DNA of 45,522 bases, taken from an uncultured Bacteroidota bacterium (lineage in GTDB: Bacteria; Bacteroidota; Bacteroidia; Flavobacteriales_D; Crocinitomicaceae). Of the stretch, positions 1 to 9,209 are shown piece after piece. The stretch is from contig CALCCB010000028.1 in the NCBI GenBank assembly GCA_937899625.1, forward strand, positions 1 through 45,522. The letters are read 5' to 3'. The translations under genes and the position numbers were made by a program. The notes under the pieces are model-generated. The model made no database searches and had not been told where the DNA came from. It was given only the letters and a program-made list of their open reading frames with translations. The stretch's first letter is position 1; every line of letters starts with the position of its first letter.

Positions 1-1403
1 CTCAAATGCTGACCCGATCTAAAGCTTATTCTTCCGATTTGAATGAGTACGGATCACATCCAAATTCCAATGTGACTGTCATCAGTCTTGGACATCCGGG
101 TACCTTACCAAGGATGAACAAAAAGACAGTTGAATATGCGATCAAACTTGGATTGGCATGTGGATGTACTATCGCGAGAGAACAGCATTTTGCCCGAAAG
201 AATTATTTCTATCCCGATCTTCCAAAAGGATATCAGATTACCCAGGATACCACTCCCATCTGCACAGGTGGATCAATTCATATTAAAACTGAAAATGGAG
301 ACGATAAGGAGATCCATTTGACGCGTATTCATATGGAAGAGGATGCTGGAAAAAGTATTCACGATGTCGATGTTTACGATACACTTGTTGATCTGAACAG
401 GGCAGGCGTGCCTTTGTTGGAGATCGTTTCAGAACCAGACATCAGAAGCTCTCAAGAAGCATATAATTATGTTTCAGAAGTCCGTAAGCTTGTCAGATAC
501 CTTGACATTTGTGATGGGAATATGGAGGAAGGATCATTAAGATGTGATGCCAATATATCGGTGCGTTTGAAGGGTGTTAGTGAATTTGGAACAAAGGTGG
601 AAGTGAAGAATATGAACTCGATCCGAAATGTCCAGAGAGCAATTGAATTTGAGATTTCCAGACAGATCGAAGCTATCGAGAAAGGTGAGAAATTGACACA
701 AGAAACAAGATCATTTGACGCGTTGAAAGGCATTACGATCTCAATGAGAACGAAGGAGGCAGCAAATGATTACCGCTATTTTCCTGAACCGGATCTGCAG
801 CCATTAAAGATTAATGATGAACAGATCAATAAGGTGCATGCAATGATGCCGGCTTTGCCGCGTGAGTTGTTCCTGAAATATACTCAGGAGCTTGGACTTT
901 CTTCCTATGATGCATACAACCTGACTGAAAATAAAGGAATCGCTTTGTATTATGAAGAGCTGATCAAATTGTCTGCTAATTACAAAGCAGCTGCAAACTG
1001 GATGATGGGGGATGTGAAGTCTTACCTGAATGAATTCGGAGTGGAGATTGAAGATTTCCAGGTAAAGCCCAATATGATCGCTGAGTTAATAAAGATCATT
1101 GATGAAGGTAAAGTGAGCACATCTGTTGCCTCTCAGAAGATCTTCCCAGTGATGCTTAAGGAACTTGACAAAGAACCTATTAAGATAGCAGAAGAGCTTG
1201 ATTTGATTCAGGAATCCAACGAAGACTCAATTTTAGAATACATTAACGAAGTGATAAGGCAACATCCATCGGAGGTTGAACGTTATAGAAATGGCGAAAA
1301 GCAATTGGTCGGATTTTTCATGGGTCAGCTGATGAAGGTCTCGCAAGGTAAAGCAGATCCTAAGGCTTCAAATGCATTACTTCGTAAAAAACTGGAAGAA
1401 TGA
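1..1403 (+). CDS. gatB: Asp/Glu-tRNA amidotransferase subunit B (5' end cut by window)
   Basis: GatB is the subunit of GatCAB that binds misacylated tRNA and activates the carboxylate, converting Glu-tRNA(Gln) or Asp-tRNA(Asn) to the amide. The reading frame is open to the left edge, where a Gln codon precedes the first Met, so that Met is internal. GatB normally begins about 15-20 residues earlier with a GLEVHVQL-type strand. Visible family blocks include YSSDLNEYG, HPGTLPRMNK, ARKNYFYPDLPKGYQITQ, TRIHMEEDAGK, DLNRAGVPLLEIVSEPD, GSLRCDANIS and EVKNMNSIRNVQRAI, followed by DYRYFPEPDL. The last 150 or so residues are the helical YqeY-like tRNA-binding tail. The stop overlaps the next start by 4 bases (ATGA), so the two are probably co-transcribed. 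Identity is secure. Confidence 0.96.
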   Translation, partial: QMLTRSKAYSSDLNEYGSHPNSNVTVISLGHPGTLPRMNKKTVEYAIKLGLACGCTIAREQHFARKNYFYPDLPKGYQITQDTTPICTGGSIHIKTENGDDKEIHLTRIHMEEDAGKSIHDVDVYDTLVDLNRAGVPLLEIVSEPDIRSSQEAYNYVSEVRKLVRYLDICDGNMEEGSLRCDANISVRLKGVSEFGTKVEVKNMNSIRNVQRAIEFEISRQIEAIEKGEKLTQETRSFDALKGITISMRTKEAANDYRYFPEPDLQPLKINDEQINKVHAMMPALPRELFLKYTQELGLSSYDAYNLTENKGIALYYEELIKLSANYKAAANWMMGDVKSYLNEFGVEIEDFQVKPNMIAELIKIIDEGKVSTSVASQKIFPVMLKELDKEPIKIAEELDLIQESNEDSILEYINEVIRQHPSEVERYRNGEKQLVGFFMGQLMKVSQGKADPKASNALLRKKLEE

Positions 1404-2566
1404 AAAAACTTTGGTTATTACTGATTTTACCTGTTATTCTCAACTCTTGTGGAACCGATTCTAATGAAGTTGACAATGAGGATCTTGAAGACAATTTTAA
1501 AGTGAGCGGGTTGATCGAAGGAGCTTCGAACATGACTCTTTATGTTGAGGCGCTCAGTCAAAACGGCGCAATTCAATTAGCCACAGGAAAAACGGATGCC
1601 AAAGGAAATTTCGAATTGAAAGGAAACATCCCTGGAATGGGACTTTACCAGTTGAGGGTGGGAGAGGCACAGGATAAAGCCATCCCTTTGACTTTAGTTC
1701 CGGAAGACCATGTCAAGATCAATTCAACATTCAATGAATTTACGGTTAAGCCAAATGTTTCCAATACCAGCTGGTCTCCTGTAATGAACCGATATCTGGA
1801 GATGTTTGCAACGTTTGCAGAAGCTCAACAAGGTCTGTCTGCAATGCAGAATCAAATGTCCCAGGACGAGATGATGGGAAAATATGCTGAGCTAAGAAAA
1901 CCCATTGATGAGTTCTGCGCAAAAGAAATGTCAAAGGACCCAGGGAATCCGTTCAATATTGTATTATCGACGTCCTTGTCGCCTACATCAGGGTTTAAAT
2001 ACTGGAATCCAGAATATTTGGATGTTCTTAAGGAGGTAGCAGAAGAATATTTGCAGAAGTATGAGGGGAATCCAATTGCTGCAGCTATGGATAATCAGGT
2101 GTATCAGATCGAAATGGCATACCAGGAATATCAGAACAGTGCAAGCGGTGGAAAAACTGCTCCTGAGATCTCTCTTAAGAACCCAATGGGAATTACATTA
2201 AAGCTATCTTCCCTAAGAGGTAAGTACGTTTTAATTGATTTCTGGGCATCCTGGTGTGGACCTTGCAGAAAGGAAAATCCCAATGTGGTAAGGTTGTATA
2301 AAAAATATAAAGACAAAGGATTCACAATTTTCTCTGTTTCGCTGGATCAAGATCCACAAGCATGGAAAGCTGCCATAGGGGCTGACGGTTTGGAGTGGCC
2401 CAATCATGTGAGTGATTTATTAGGATGGAATTCTTCGATGCCTGCATTATATGGTTTTAACGGAATACCTCATACCGTTCTTATCGATAAAGAGGGAAAA
2501 ATTATTGCTACCGGTTTAAGAGGACCAACTTTGGAACAGAAATTGGTTGAACTGTTCGGCAAATAA
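1400..2566 (+). CDS. TlpA/ResA-type thioredoxin lipoprotein with DUF4369-like N-terminus
   Basis: This is a 388-residue predicted lipoprotein. A short hydrophobic leader ends in the lipobox LNSC, with Cys17 as the acylation site. The N-terminal half (about 35-240) resembles the DUF4369-type beta domain that precedes TlpA modules in Bacteroidota. The C-terminal part (about 255-388) is a TlpA/AhpC-TSA thioredoxin fold with active site WCGPC (Cys286, Cys289), a following RKENPNVV helix and the cis-Pro region GIPHTVLID. Such proteins reduce or exchange disulfides in the periplasm. It overlaps gatB by 4 bases and lies 9 bases before a paralogue with the same C-terminal domain. The physiological substrate cannot be read from sequence. 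Confidence 0.88.
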   Translation: MKKLWLLLILPVILNSCGTDSNEVDNEDLEDNFKVSGLIEGASNMTLYVEALSQNGAIQLATGKTDAKGNFELKGNIPGMGLYQLRVGEAQDKAIPLTLVPEDHVKINSTFNEFTVKPNVSNTSWSPVMNRYLEMFATFAEAQQGLSAMQNQMSQDEMMGKYAELRKPIDEFCAKEMSKDPGNPFNIVLSTSLSPTSGFKYWNPEYLDVLKEVAEEYLQKYEGNPIAAAMDNQVYQIEMAYQEYQNSASGGKTAPEISLKNPMGITLKLSSLRGKYVLIDFWASWCGPCRKENPNVVRLYKKYKDKGFTIFSVSLDQDPQAWKAAIGADGLEWPNHVSDLLGWNSSMPALYGFNGIPHTVLIDKEGKIIATGLRGPTLEQKLVELFGK

Positions 2567-2575
2567 AAAAGAATT

Positions 2576-3691
2576 ATGAAAAAATTGACTTTACTATTTA
2601 CTTTCTTTCTTTCCTTGAGCCTTGTAGCTCAAGAGATTTCGGTTAGTGTGTCTGGAAATATTTTCAATACGAAGGAAGATACGATCATGTTATCTCAGTA
2701 TTTCGGAGCTAACGGTTACCATGATTACTACAAGATACCCTTGAAAAAAGGAGGAGATTTTTCATTAAAGGATGCAAAGCTTCCTTACCCAGATTATTAC
2801 GTTATCAGAGTAGGGGGTACACACATTAATCTGATCATGAAAGATGGTGCCGACATTAAGCTTTATGGAGACGGTAATGATATTTTCAATTTTTGTAACA
2901 TCGTGGGTTCTGATGAAAGTGCCAACATGAATGAGTTTATTAAAGAGATGACGCTTTACAATGTTAAACGTGATTCAGCAATGACTCAAATGCGTCGTTT
3001 TCCAGATAAGAAGGATGAGATCAGTAGTGCGATGACTAACGATTATTACAACTTCCAGTCTGCATTACAGCGTTTTATCTCAAATAATCAAAATTCTCCC
3101 GCCTTGATTCCTGTGATCAGCCTTTTGGACAGAGAAAATGATTTTGCCACTTATGAGTCAATTGTGAATCAGTTGAGTGCGTCTTTCCCATTATCGCCTG
3201 CAGTAAGAGAGACGTACAGACAGTTTGAACAGGCTAAAATGAAAAGGGAAGCTGATAATTTACTGGCACCTGGAAAACCCGCTCCTGATTTTGAAGAATT
3301 GATGCTGGATCGAAAAACGACAATGAAACTTTCTGACTTAAAAGGTAAGGTTGTGTTAATTGACTTTTGGGCATCCTGGTGCGGACCTTGTCGAAAGGAA
3401 AATCCGAATGTAGTTGCTAGTTATAATAAATACAAAGATGCAGGTTTTACTGTGATGAGTGTTTCATTGGATCGCGATCTTAATGCCTGGAAAATGGCAA
3501 TTGAAAAAGATGGTTTGACTTGGCCAAATCATGTGAGTGACCTTGGACATTGGGCAAGTAAAGTTCCTCAGATCTATGGAGTTAAAGGAATTCCATTTAC
3601 CGTATTAGTTGATCAGCAAGGAAACATTGTAAAAACGAATCTTCGCGGTCCAGCTCTTGAAGCTGAGTTGCAAAGGATCTTCGGATTCTGA
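2576..3691 (+). CDS. TlpA-type thioredoxin, secreted paralogue
   Basis: This 371-residue protein is the tandem paralogue of the preceding gene. It has a cleavable signal peptide (MKKLTLLFTFFLSLSLVAQ) rather than a lipobox, so it should be soluble in the periplasm or exported. The thioredoxin domain has WCGPC at Cys269 and Cys272 and shares long blocks with its neighbour: LIDFWASWCGPCRKENPNVV, SVSLD, WPNHVSDL and the final LRGP-LE-L segment. The N-terminal DUF4369-like region is far more diverged. The pattern suggests tandem duplication followed by divergence in localisation and partner choice. It is followed 3 bases later by lpxH. Confidence 0.88.
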   Translation: MKKLTLLFTFFLSLSLVAQEISVSVSGNIFNTKEDTIMLSQYFGANGYHDYYKIPLKKGGDFSLKDAKLPYPDYYVIRVGGTHINLIMKDGADIKLYGDGNDIFNFCNIVGSDESANMNEFIKEMTLYNVKRDSAMTQMRRFPDKKDEISSAMTNDYYNFQSALQRFISNNQNSPALIPVISLLDRENDFATYESIVNQLSASFPLSPAVRETYRQFEQAKMKREADNLLAPGKPAPDFEELMLDRKTTMKLSDLKGKVVLIDFWASWCGPCRKENPNVVASYNKYKDAGFTVMSVSLDRDLNAWKMAIEKDGLTWPNHVSDLGHWASKVPQIYGVKGIPFTVLVDQQGNIVKTNLRGPALEAELQRIFGF

Positions 3692-3694
3692 TCA

Positions 3695-4492
3695 ATGGAC
3701 AACAAAGACAAATCGAACATATATTTTGCGTCCGATTTTCATTTAGGTGTGCCTACCTATGAAAAGAGTCTGGAACGAGAAAAGGATCTTGTGCGATGGT
3801 TGGATCATATTAAATCGGATGCTTTAGAGATCTTTCTTGTAGGAGACATTTTTGATTTCTGGTTTGAATACAAACATGCTATTCCTAAAGGTTTTGTTAG
3901 GTTACAGGGAAAGATTGCTGAGCTAACAGATTCAGGTATAAAAATTCATGTTTTTACAGGGAATCACGATATGTGGATCTTTGATTATATCCCAAAAGAA
4001 TTAGGAGTCACATTATACAGGGAGCCTCAAATCTTCAATTTTGGTACTAAACGATTTTTAATTGGTCACGGCGACGGCTTAGGACCTGGTGATAAAGGTT
4101 ATAAGTTTATAAAAAAGGTATTTGAAAATAAATTATCTCAATGGGCCTTTGCCCGATTACATCCGAATTTCGGGATCTGGTTAGCGAACTACTCCTCAAG
4201 GACCAGTAGAGCAGCTACAGGGCATGAGGACGAAGTCTTCAAGGGTGTAGCCAATGAATGGCTTTACCAGTACTGTCAAGAGAAATTGAAATCGGAACAT
4301 TTTGATTATTTCGTTTTCGGTCATCGTCATCTGCCCTTAAATCTGCCAATAGGCGAATCCAGATATATCAATTTGGGAGATTGGCTCAAGTATATGACCT
4401 ACGCTGTATTCGACGGAGAACAAGTACATATGAAACGTTGGGAAAATAATACCGGCGTGGACGCAAAAGTCATTGATCAGGTCAATTCCTGA
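3695..4492 (+). CDS. lpxH: UDP-2,3-diacylglucosamine diphosphatase (LpxH-type)
   Basis: This 265-residue calcineurin-like metallophosphoesterase hydrolyses UDP-2,3-diacylglucosamine to lipid X in lipid A synthesis at the inner membrane. The metal-binding series is complete and in order: DFHLG (Asp15, His17), VGDIFDFWFEY, GNHDMW, GHGDGLGPGDKGYKF and FGHRHLP near the C-terminus. Length fits LpxH (about 240-265). It starts 3 bases after the thioredoxin gene, so it probably shares that transcript, although no functional link is obvious. Its 3' end overlaps the convergent DUF4301 gene by 16 bases, and no terminator hairpin fits there. A less specific UDP-diacylglucosamine phosphohydrolase name is the only real alternative. 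Confidence 0.9.
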   Translation: MDNKDKSNIYFASDFHLGVPTYEKSLEREKDLVRWLDHIKSDALEIFLVGDIFDFWFEYKHAIPKGFVRLQGKIAELTDSGIKIHVFTGNHDMWIFDYIPKELGVTLYREPQIFNFGTKRFLIGHGDGLGPGDKGYKFIKKVFENKLSQWAFARLHPNFGIWLANYSSRTSRAATGHEDEVFKGVANEWLYQYCQEKLKSEHFDYFVFGHRHLPLNLPIGESRYINLGDWLKYMTYAVFDGEQVHMKRWENNTGVDAKVIDQVNS

Positions 4493-5865
4493 TGTGCTTC
4501 ATTCATCAAATCCGTTATTGACTTTACCGGGCTAAAAATATTCGACGGTATTTCTACGAAAACAGTAATCCAATCGCTCATACTTCCATTCCAAAGCCCA
4601 GGTTGTTCCAAGTAGCTAATATCTGATCCTTCCTGACTTTTTCGAGTAATAAAAAAGGCATCATCATCCCTGTGGTCAAATAGATCAACTCTTTTTCCAG
4701 AAGCTGAATAAGGAGATGCTGCGATCATTACGGGATTAAAATGCGTACTAGAATTCAGTATGTATTGTTGATCAGAACTATTGCTTATCTCAGCTTTTTC
4801 AACTATCTGCTTGGTTATTCTTCCATTTCTCGATACCCAGAAAGGTCCTCCTCCAGGTTGTCCTTCATTTTTGACCATACCGCAAACTCGCATTGGCTTA
4901 TTGAAAAGTTCTGAAAGTTGCTCCACAGACGTTGGCATCATTGACTTGTCAATTAAATGATACTTTTCGTTGAGCTTTTCAAATTCCACTATAGAAGGAG
5001 ACTCAGAAAGTGATCGAAGTCTGTTTTTAAGATCGATCAAAATACCTGAAAGTACCTTCCAGTAGGTGTTACTTTGATCTTTTCTTGAGTAATGCTGCAC
5101 ATTATCAATGTTCTTAATCAAGATCAACTCACTATTCATGTAGTTCAATGACCCCAAAAGTGCCCCATGACCTGAAGGTCGGGTAATAAGCGTACCTTTT
5201 TCTTCTAATGGTTCCTTATTTTTCTGATCGAAGGCAATCGAGTTCGTTGCCGGGTCTTGTTCTGAAAAAGTAACGTTGATACTTTTCTCAATTACCTTTT
5301 CGATACTTGAGCATTCCTGAATGAAAAAGTCTTCAAATTCCTTTTGGATCGTGAAGTGAAATTCATTGATCGAACTTTTTAAATCGTTTCCTTGAAGCAG
5401 GTGTTCCTGAAAAGCAGTGATCGTAAGGTTGTTGAAACGATGAAAAGGAACCAAGCCCTTTGGTAGCTTGGAAAGACCTAGTCCACTCTCAAAAAGTAAA
5501 TATTCAATTATTTTCTTTTTATCTTTTTTTTGAGAACTAATCTCCGTTTTTATGATCTCCGACAAAGAGTCGTAAAAAGAATACTTGTTTAATTGATCGA
5601 TGAAGGCATCAATTTCATTTTCTTGTTTGCTGTCTGACAGAAATTCAAACATAAATTGAAACATTCTTGATCCTGCGCCAGATGCTGGAATGAAAAATGA
5701 AAAGGTTCCATTGTATTGATCGAAGATCTTTGCGTATTCTTCTATTTCGTTAGCAGACAACTTGACAATACCATCACTGATCGTACATGGACGATTTAAC
5801 TCCATGTAGTTTGGTTCTCCAAAAACTTTCTTTCTTTGTATTTCTATCTGATCTCTTGAGAACAT
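4477..5865 (-). CDS. DUF4301 family protein, nucleotidyltransferase-like
   Basis: This is a 462-residue cytoplasmic protein without signal peptide or membrane segment, recognised as DUF4301, a family of unknown function in Bacteroidota. Landmarks are FIPASGAGSRMF (about 58-69), LPKGLVPFH (about 134-142), TRPSGHGALLGSLN (about 228-241), LILIKNIDNV (about 247-256) and VCGMVKNEGQPGGGPFWV in the C-terminal third. The first motif looks like the glycine-rich GxGSRM loop of sugar-nucleotide pyrophosphorylases. The PSGHG and IDN blocks recall UDP-GlcNAc/UDP-glucose pyrophosphorylases, so I infer a GT-A nucleotidyltransferase-like fold. Activity is unproven. The gene is single, convergent with lpxH and divergent from the methyltransferase gene with only 15 bases between starts. 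Confidence 0.75.
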   Translation of the reverse strand: MFSRDQIEIQRKKVFGEPNYMELNRPCTISDGIVKLSANEIEEYAKIFDQYNGTFSFFIPASGAGSRMFQFMFEFLSDSKQENEIDAFIDQLNKYSFYDSLSEIIKTEISSQKKDKKKIIEYLLFESGLGLSKLPKGLVPFHRFNNLTITAFQEHLLQGNDLKSSINEFHFTIQKEFEDFFIQECSSIEKVIEKSINVTFSEQDPATNSIAFDQKNKEPLEEKGTLITRPSGHGALLGSLNYMNSELILIKNIDNVQHYSRKDQSNTYWKVLSGILIDLKNRLRSLSESPSIVEFEKLNEKYHLIDKSMMPTSVEQLSELFNKPMRVCGMVKNEGQPGGGPFWVSRNGRITKQIVEKAEISNSSDQQYILNSSTHFNPVMIAASPYSASGKRVDLFDHRDDDAFFITRKSQEGSDISYLEQPGLWNGSMSDWITVFVEIPSNIFSPVKSITDLMNEAHQELT

Positions 5866-5880
5866 TGCAAATAATCGTCA

Positions 5881-6651
5881 GTGAATAAGGTTAGCGAATT
5901 TATAAAATATAAAGTTAAGGCGAAAGGAAGACATGGAGTCCATTCTCCTTTTGTTTATGACCTTGTTGACAAGTGTTTCAAAGTAACTTTTGATGAAAAT
6001 GTATTAAAAGACAGAAAATCATTCTATGACTCCATTTCCTCCGATGATCGAAAGATTCAAATTGAAGATCACGGGGTGGGGTCACACCGTCTTGGACGAC
6101 AACGAATAATTAAAGACATATTCAAGACAAGTTCATCCAGAGGAAAATATGGTGACCTCCTCTATAAGTTATCTAAATTCTATCAACCTAAAAGGATACT
6201 GGAATTAGGTACTTCAATTGGGGTAGGAACTTTTCATTTGTCAAAAGGAAATCCATCTGCAGAAGTGATCACGGTTGAGGGATGTTCAGAAACAGCGAGG
6301 ATCGCAAGTGAGAATATGCAGAAAATGGACTTGAAGAATGTCAAATTAATTCAATCGACTTTTGACAAGTACATATCGACCCTACCCGAAGAGACTCGTT
6401 TTGATTTGGTGTTTATTGATGGTCACCACGATGGCCATGCATTGTTGAACTATTTAAATGCTTTAAATCCTTTTACAACGGATGATACGCTTTTTGTACT
6501 TGACGATATTCGATGGTCTGATTCAATGCTAAAGGCATTTCATGAAATTATCCAAAGCGAAGTGTATCATTTGACGATTGACCTTTATCGGATTGCCATT
6601 GTTTCAAGAAAACCAGGGCAGCACAAGGAGCACTTTGCTATGAAGTACTAA
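5881..6651 (+). CDS. Class I SAM-dependent methyltransferase
   Basis: This 256-residue Rossmann methyltransferase has a SAM-binding motif I at about 106-121 (ILELGTSIGVGTFHLS). It is followed by the acidic ribose-binding end of strand 2 (VITVEG) and FIDGHHDGHALLNY, a motif typical of O-methyltransferases of the caffeoyl-CoA/Methyltransf_24 type. The N-terminal KAKGRHGVHSPFVYDLV block is characteristic of a Bacteroidota subfamily. The start codon is GTG, and no in-frame ATG precedes that conserved block. The start lies 15 bases from the divergent DUF4301 start, so promoters must overlap the coding ends. The 3' end overlaps the opposing transporter gene by 14 bases. Substrate unknown. Confidence 0.82.
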   Translation: MNKVSEFIKYKVKAKGRHGVHSPFVYDLVDKCFKVTFDENVLKDRKSFYDSISSDDRKIQIEDHGVGSHRLGRQRIIKDIFKTSSSRGKYGDLLYKLSKFYQPKRILELGTSIGVGTFHLSKGNPSAEVITVEGCSETARIASENMQKMDLKNVKLIQSTFDKYISTLPEETRFDLVFIDGHHDGHALLNYLNALNPFTTDDTLFVLDDIRWSDSMLKAFHEIIQSEVYHLTIDLYRIAIVSRKPGQHKEHFAMKY

Positions 6652-7969
6652 CGACTGTATCGACTTCCTTTTTAGGGACGAAGAACAGTGCGATCATACC
6701 AATAACGAAAAAGAAGGCTACCGCACTTATCGAATAGCGAATTGATCCAAAAAGCACCTCCATCAGACCAAAGCTGAATGTTCCTAAGACGATACCGATC
6801 TTCTCAGTTACATCATAAAACGAAAAATAGGATGCGTGATCCTGTGTTTCAGGTAGAAATTTTGAATAGGTACTGCGACCAACTGCCTGTACACCACCCA
6901 TTACTAGTCCTACAGCAGCCGCTAAAGCATAAAATTCAGCCGGTGAATGGATGAAATAAGCAGCGACACATATTCCGATCCAGATCGAAACGGAAATCAT
7001 TAGTGTGTATATATTTCCAATTTTACTCGATAACCTAGACATGATAAATGCTCCGACTGCACCTAGGATTTGAATAAGGAGAATGGCAATTATTAATCCG
7101 GAGTCTCCACCATCTGACGGCCAATCTATTTCCTTTTTCGCGAAATAAACTGCCATTAACATAACGGTCTGTATTCCAGTGTTAAAGAAAAAGAAGGATA
7201 AAAGGTATCTCTTCAATCTACGTGTCTTGATGAATTCCTTTAAGACATTTCTGAGCTCCTTGAAACCATTTAGTAAAACTCCTTTTTGCTTGGGCCTGTT
7301 ATGAACATTTACAGGAAGGACTCTGAACGTAAATTGACTAAAGAACATCCACCAAACACCAACTAATAAAAAGCTCAATGATGTGTATTTTGGATCAATT
7401 TTCATGATGATCAATAAACAGATCACGAGAAGGATCATACTACCAAAATACCCCATAGAAAAACCTCTCGCTGAAATTTTATCATGATCTTCAGGTTCGG
7501 CGATCTCTGGTAAAAAGGCATTGTAGAATACGAGACTGTTCCAGAATCCTATACTTCCAAGAAAGATCGAGAGCATTCCTACTTCGTACGGAACATCTTC
7601 GAAAAAATATAGGCTCATACAAGATAAAGCACCCAGATAACAAAAGAACTGCATAAATCGTTTTTTGTTACCCGTTAAATCAGCTACACCGGAAAGCATT
7701 GGTGATAATACAGACACAACAAGAAAGCTTGCTGAAAGAACATATGAAATAAGAACAGAAGAAGAAAACTCGTGACCGAAGAAGTCTACAGTAACCTGCA
7801 TTCCTTCAGGAAGCTCTTGAAGATTGTGTTTCTCTAAAAACCTCGAAGTACTTACATTTTCGTAAAAAATAGGGAAGATCGCTGAGGAAATAACAAGATT
7901 GTAAACCGAATTAGCCCAATCATAAAATACCCATCCTCTGATTATTTTTTTATCTCCTTTTACTAGCAT
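6638..7969 (-). CDS. MFS transporter, UMF1 (Atg22-like) family
   Basis: This 443-residue integral membrane protein has about 12 hydrophobic segments. The N-terminal block RGWVFYDWANSVYNLVISSAIFP (about 11-33) is the hallmark of the UMF1/Atg22-like branch of the major facilitator superfamily. Later family features include FYNAFLPEIAEPEDHDKISARGFSMGYFGS and the second-half GGVQAVGRSTYSKFLPE loop. Substrates of bacterial UMF1 proteins are not known; the yeast homologue exports amino acids from the vacuole. It is the last gene of the leftward unit, 5 bases after the dehydrogenase gene. A role in exporting or importing the unit's product is inference. Confidence 0.87.
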   Translation of the reverse strand: MLVKGDKKIIRGWVFYDWANSVYNLVISSAIFPIFYENVSTSRFLEKHNLQELPEGMQVTVDFFGHEFSSSVLISYVLSASFLVVSVLSPMLSGVADLTGNKKRFMQFFCYLGALSCMSLYFFEDVPYEVGMLSIFLGSIGFWNSLVFYNAFLPEIAEPEDHDKISARGFSMGYFGSMILLVICLLIIMKIDPKYTSLSFLLVGVWWMFFSQFTFRVLPVNVHNRPKQKGVLLNGFKELRNVLKEFIKTRRLKRYLLSFFFFNTGIQTVMLMAVYFAKKEIDWPSDGGDSGLIIAILLIQILGAVGAFIMSRLSSKIGNIYTLMISVSIWIGICVAAYFIHSPAEFYALAAAVGLVMGGVQAVGRSTYSKFLPETQDHASYFSFYDVTEKIGIVLGTFSFGLMEVLFGSIRYSISAVAFFFVIGMIALFFVPKKEVDTVVSTS

Positions 7970-7974
7970 TATTT

Positions 7975-9192
7975 CTATTCTTCACCATTAACGAATGGCT
8001 GAAGATAGTTAAAATAATTTGTCAGCTGGCCCTCCTTGTTTGTTTCAGTCGCTCGCTCAATGATCTTATCAGGGTCATCCTTTATTAAATAAGGAATGAC
8101 ATGTTTTAGCATTTCGTTGCCAAAATCTTCTGAAGCATCAAGCGGTAATTCGCAAGGTAAGTTGTCCACAGCCATTACAGCAATGGCTCCTTTATTCATG
8201 AAGTCCGTCTCAGATTCAGTCATCGGATCATACCCATAAATAGGATCTGAAATTTTACTTGGGCGTATTGTACATGCAATTGGACCATCAATATCACAGC
8301 TAATGTCTGCTACCACACTCAATCTGATCTCTTTTTTAAGATCATCTCTCGTAATGATAAAAGGAGATTTACTATTCCAATAGTGACATGGAATGTACAT
8401 ATCTGTTTCCGGTAAGAAACGACTGAATATTGATTTGTAAAGCTCAGGGTTACTATAGAATTCTCCTTTATCGAATTCTTTGCCATCCTTTCTTCCGAAA
8501 TAATCCTCCGCTTCCAGATGGGTGAAAACGGGCTGATCGAAACTTTTTGAAAGGTATTCTTCCGGACCTACTTCCTTGATCGGCAAAAGATCAATGATTT
8601 CACGAGCGCCATGACCTACGCGCCCAAAACCAGTTAAAGCGATTTTTGTATTGGAAGGCAGTTTAACTTTTTGCAATTCAAGCTCAAGCTCTTTTCGGTC
8701 AGCACAAAGATGAGCCGGTTTTAAATCGTACAATCCATGTTTCTTCCCGAAGGCAAGGAATCCATTATAACATCCTACAATACCAGCATATCTACCGAAT
8801 CCGATTAGTCTTTTGTTATGTCGGTCTTTGATCACCTCATAATCGATCAATTCGATCTTCCTTTTGAGTATTTCTCTTAGTAATTCTCTATTGTACGGTT
8901 GTTTCTTGATCGTATGAGAAAAGAATAGATAGGTTTTATTTGGGATCAGATCGTCTATTTTAACTTCCTTTACCCCAAGGATGATGTCACAGTTTTCAAG
9001 GCTATTAACGATCTTGACTCCTTGAGCTTCATATTCTTCATCCTTATATGCCCTTATCGGACTCGTTTGAGCAACAACTTCCACGTTAGGATACAACGTC
9101 ATCACCTTTTTGCATTGCTGCGGTGTTAACGGTACACGATGATCAGGTGGAACTTTTCCTTCTCTAATTAATCCGATAATAATTTTTTCCAT
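7975..9192 (-). CDS. AlaDH/PNT-fold dehydrogenase resembling lysine-forming saccharopine dehydrogenase
   Basis: This 405-residue two-domain NAD(P)-dependent oxidoreductase has an N-terminal AlaDh_PNT-type domain (GLIREGKVPPDHRVPLTP, EYEAQGVKIV, DIILGVKEV, YLFFSHTIKKQ). The block LIGFGRYAGIVGCYNGFLAFG resembles yeast LYS1-type saccharopine dehydrogenase, and a Rossmann glycine motif (TGFGRVGHGA) sits at about 187-196. The C-terminal half has VVADISCDIDGPIACTIRPS and DPIYGYDP, signatures of a Bacteroidota subgroup usually named simply NAD(P)-dependent oxidoreductase or alanine dehydrogenase. I am confident of the fold but not of the substrate: saccharopine, alanine or another amino/keto acid is possible. 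It lies 17 bases after the KdsC-like gene and 5 bases before the UMF1 gene. Confidence 0.78.
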   Translation of the reverse strand: MEKIIIGLIREGKVPPDHRVPLTPQQCKKVMTLYPNVEVVAQTSPIRAYKDEEYEAQGVKIVNSLENCDIILGVKEVKIDDLIPNKTYLFFSHTIKKQPYNRELLREILKRKIELIDYEVIKDRHNKRLIGFGRYAGIVGCYNGFLAFGKKHGLYDLKPAHLCADRKELELELQKVKLPSNTKIALTGFGRVGHGAREIIDLLPIKEVGPEEYLSKSFDQPVFTHLEAEDYFGRKDGKEFDKGEFYSNPELYKSIFSRFLPETDMYIPCHYWNSKSPFIITRDDLKKEIRLSVVADISCDIDGPIACTIRPSKISDPIYGYDPMTESETDFMNKGAIAVMAVDNLPCELPLDASEDFGNEMLKHVIPYLIKDDPDKIIERATETNKEGQLTNYFNYLQPFVNGEE

Positions 9193-9209
9193 TCGCGTGA
9201 ACTAGTGTT

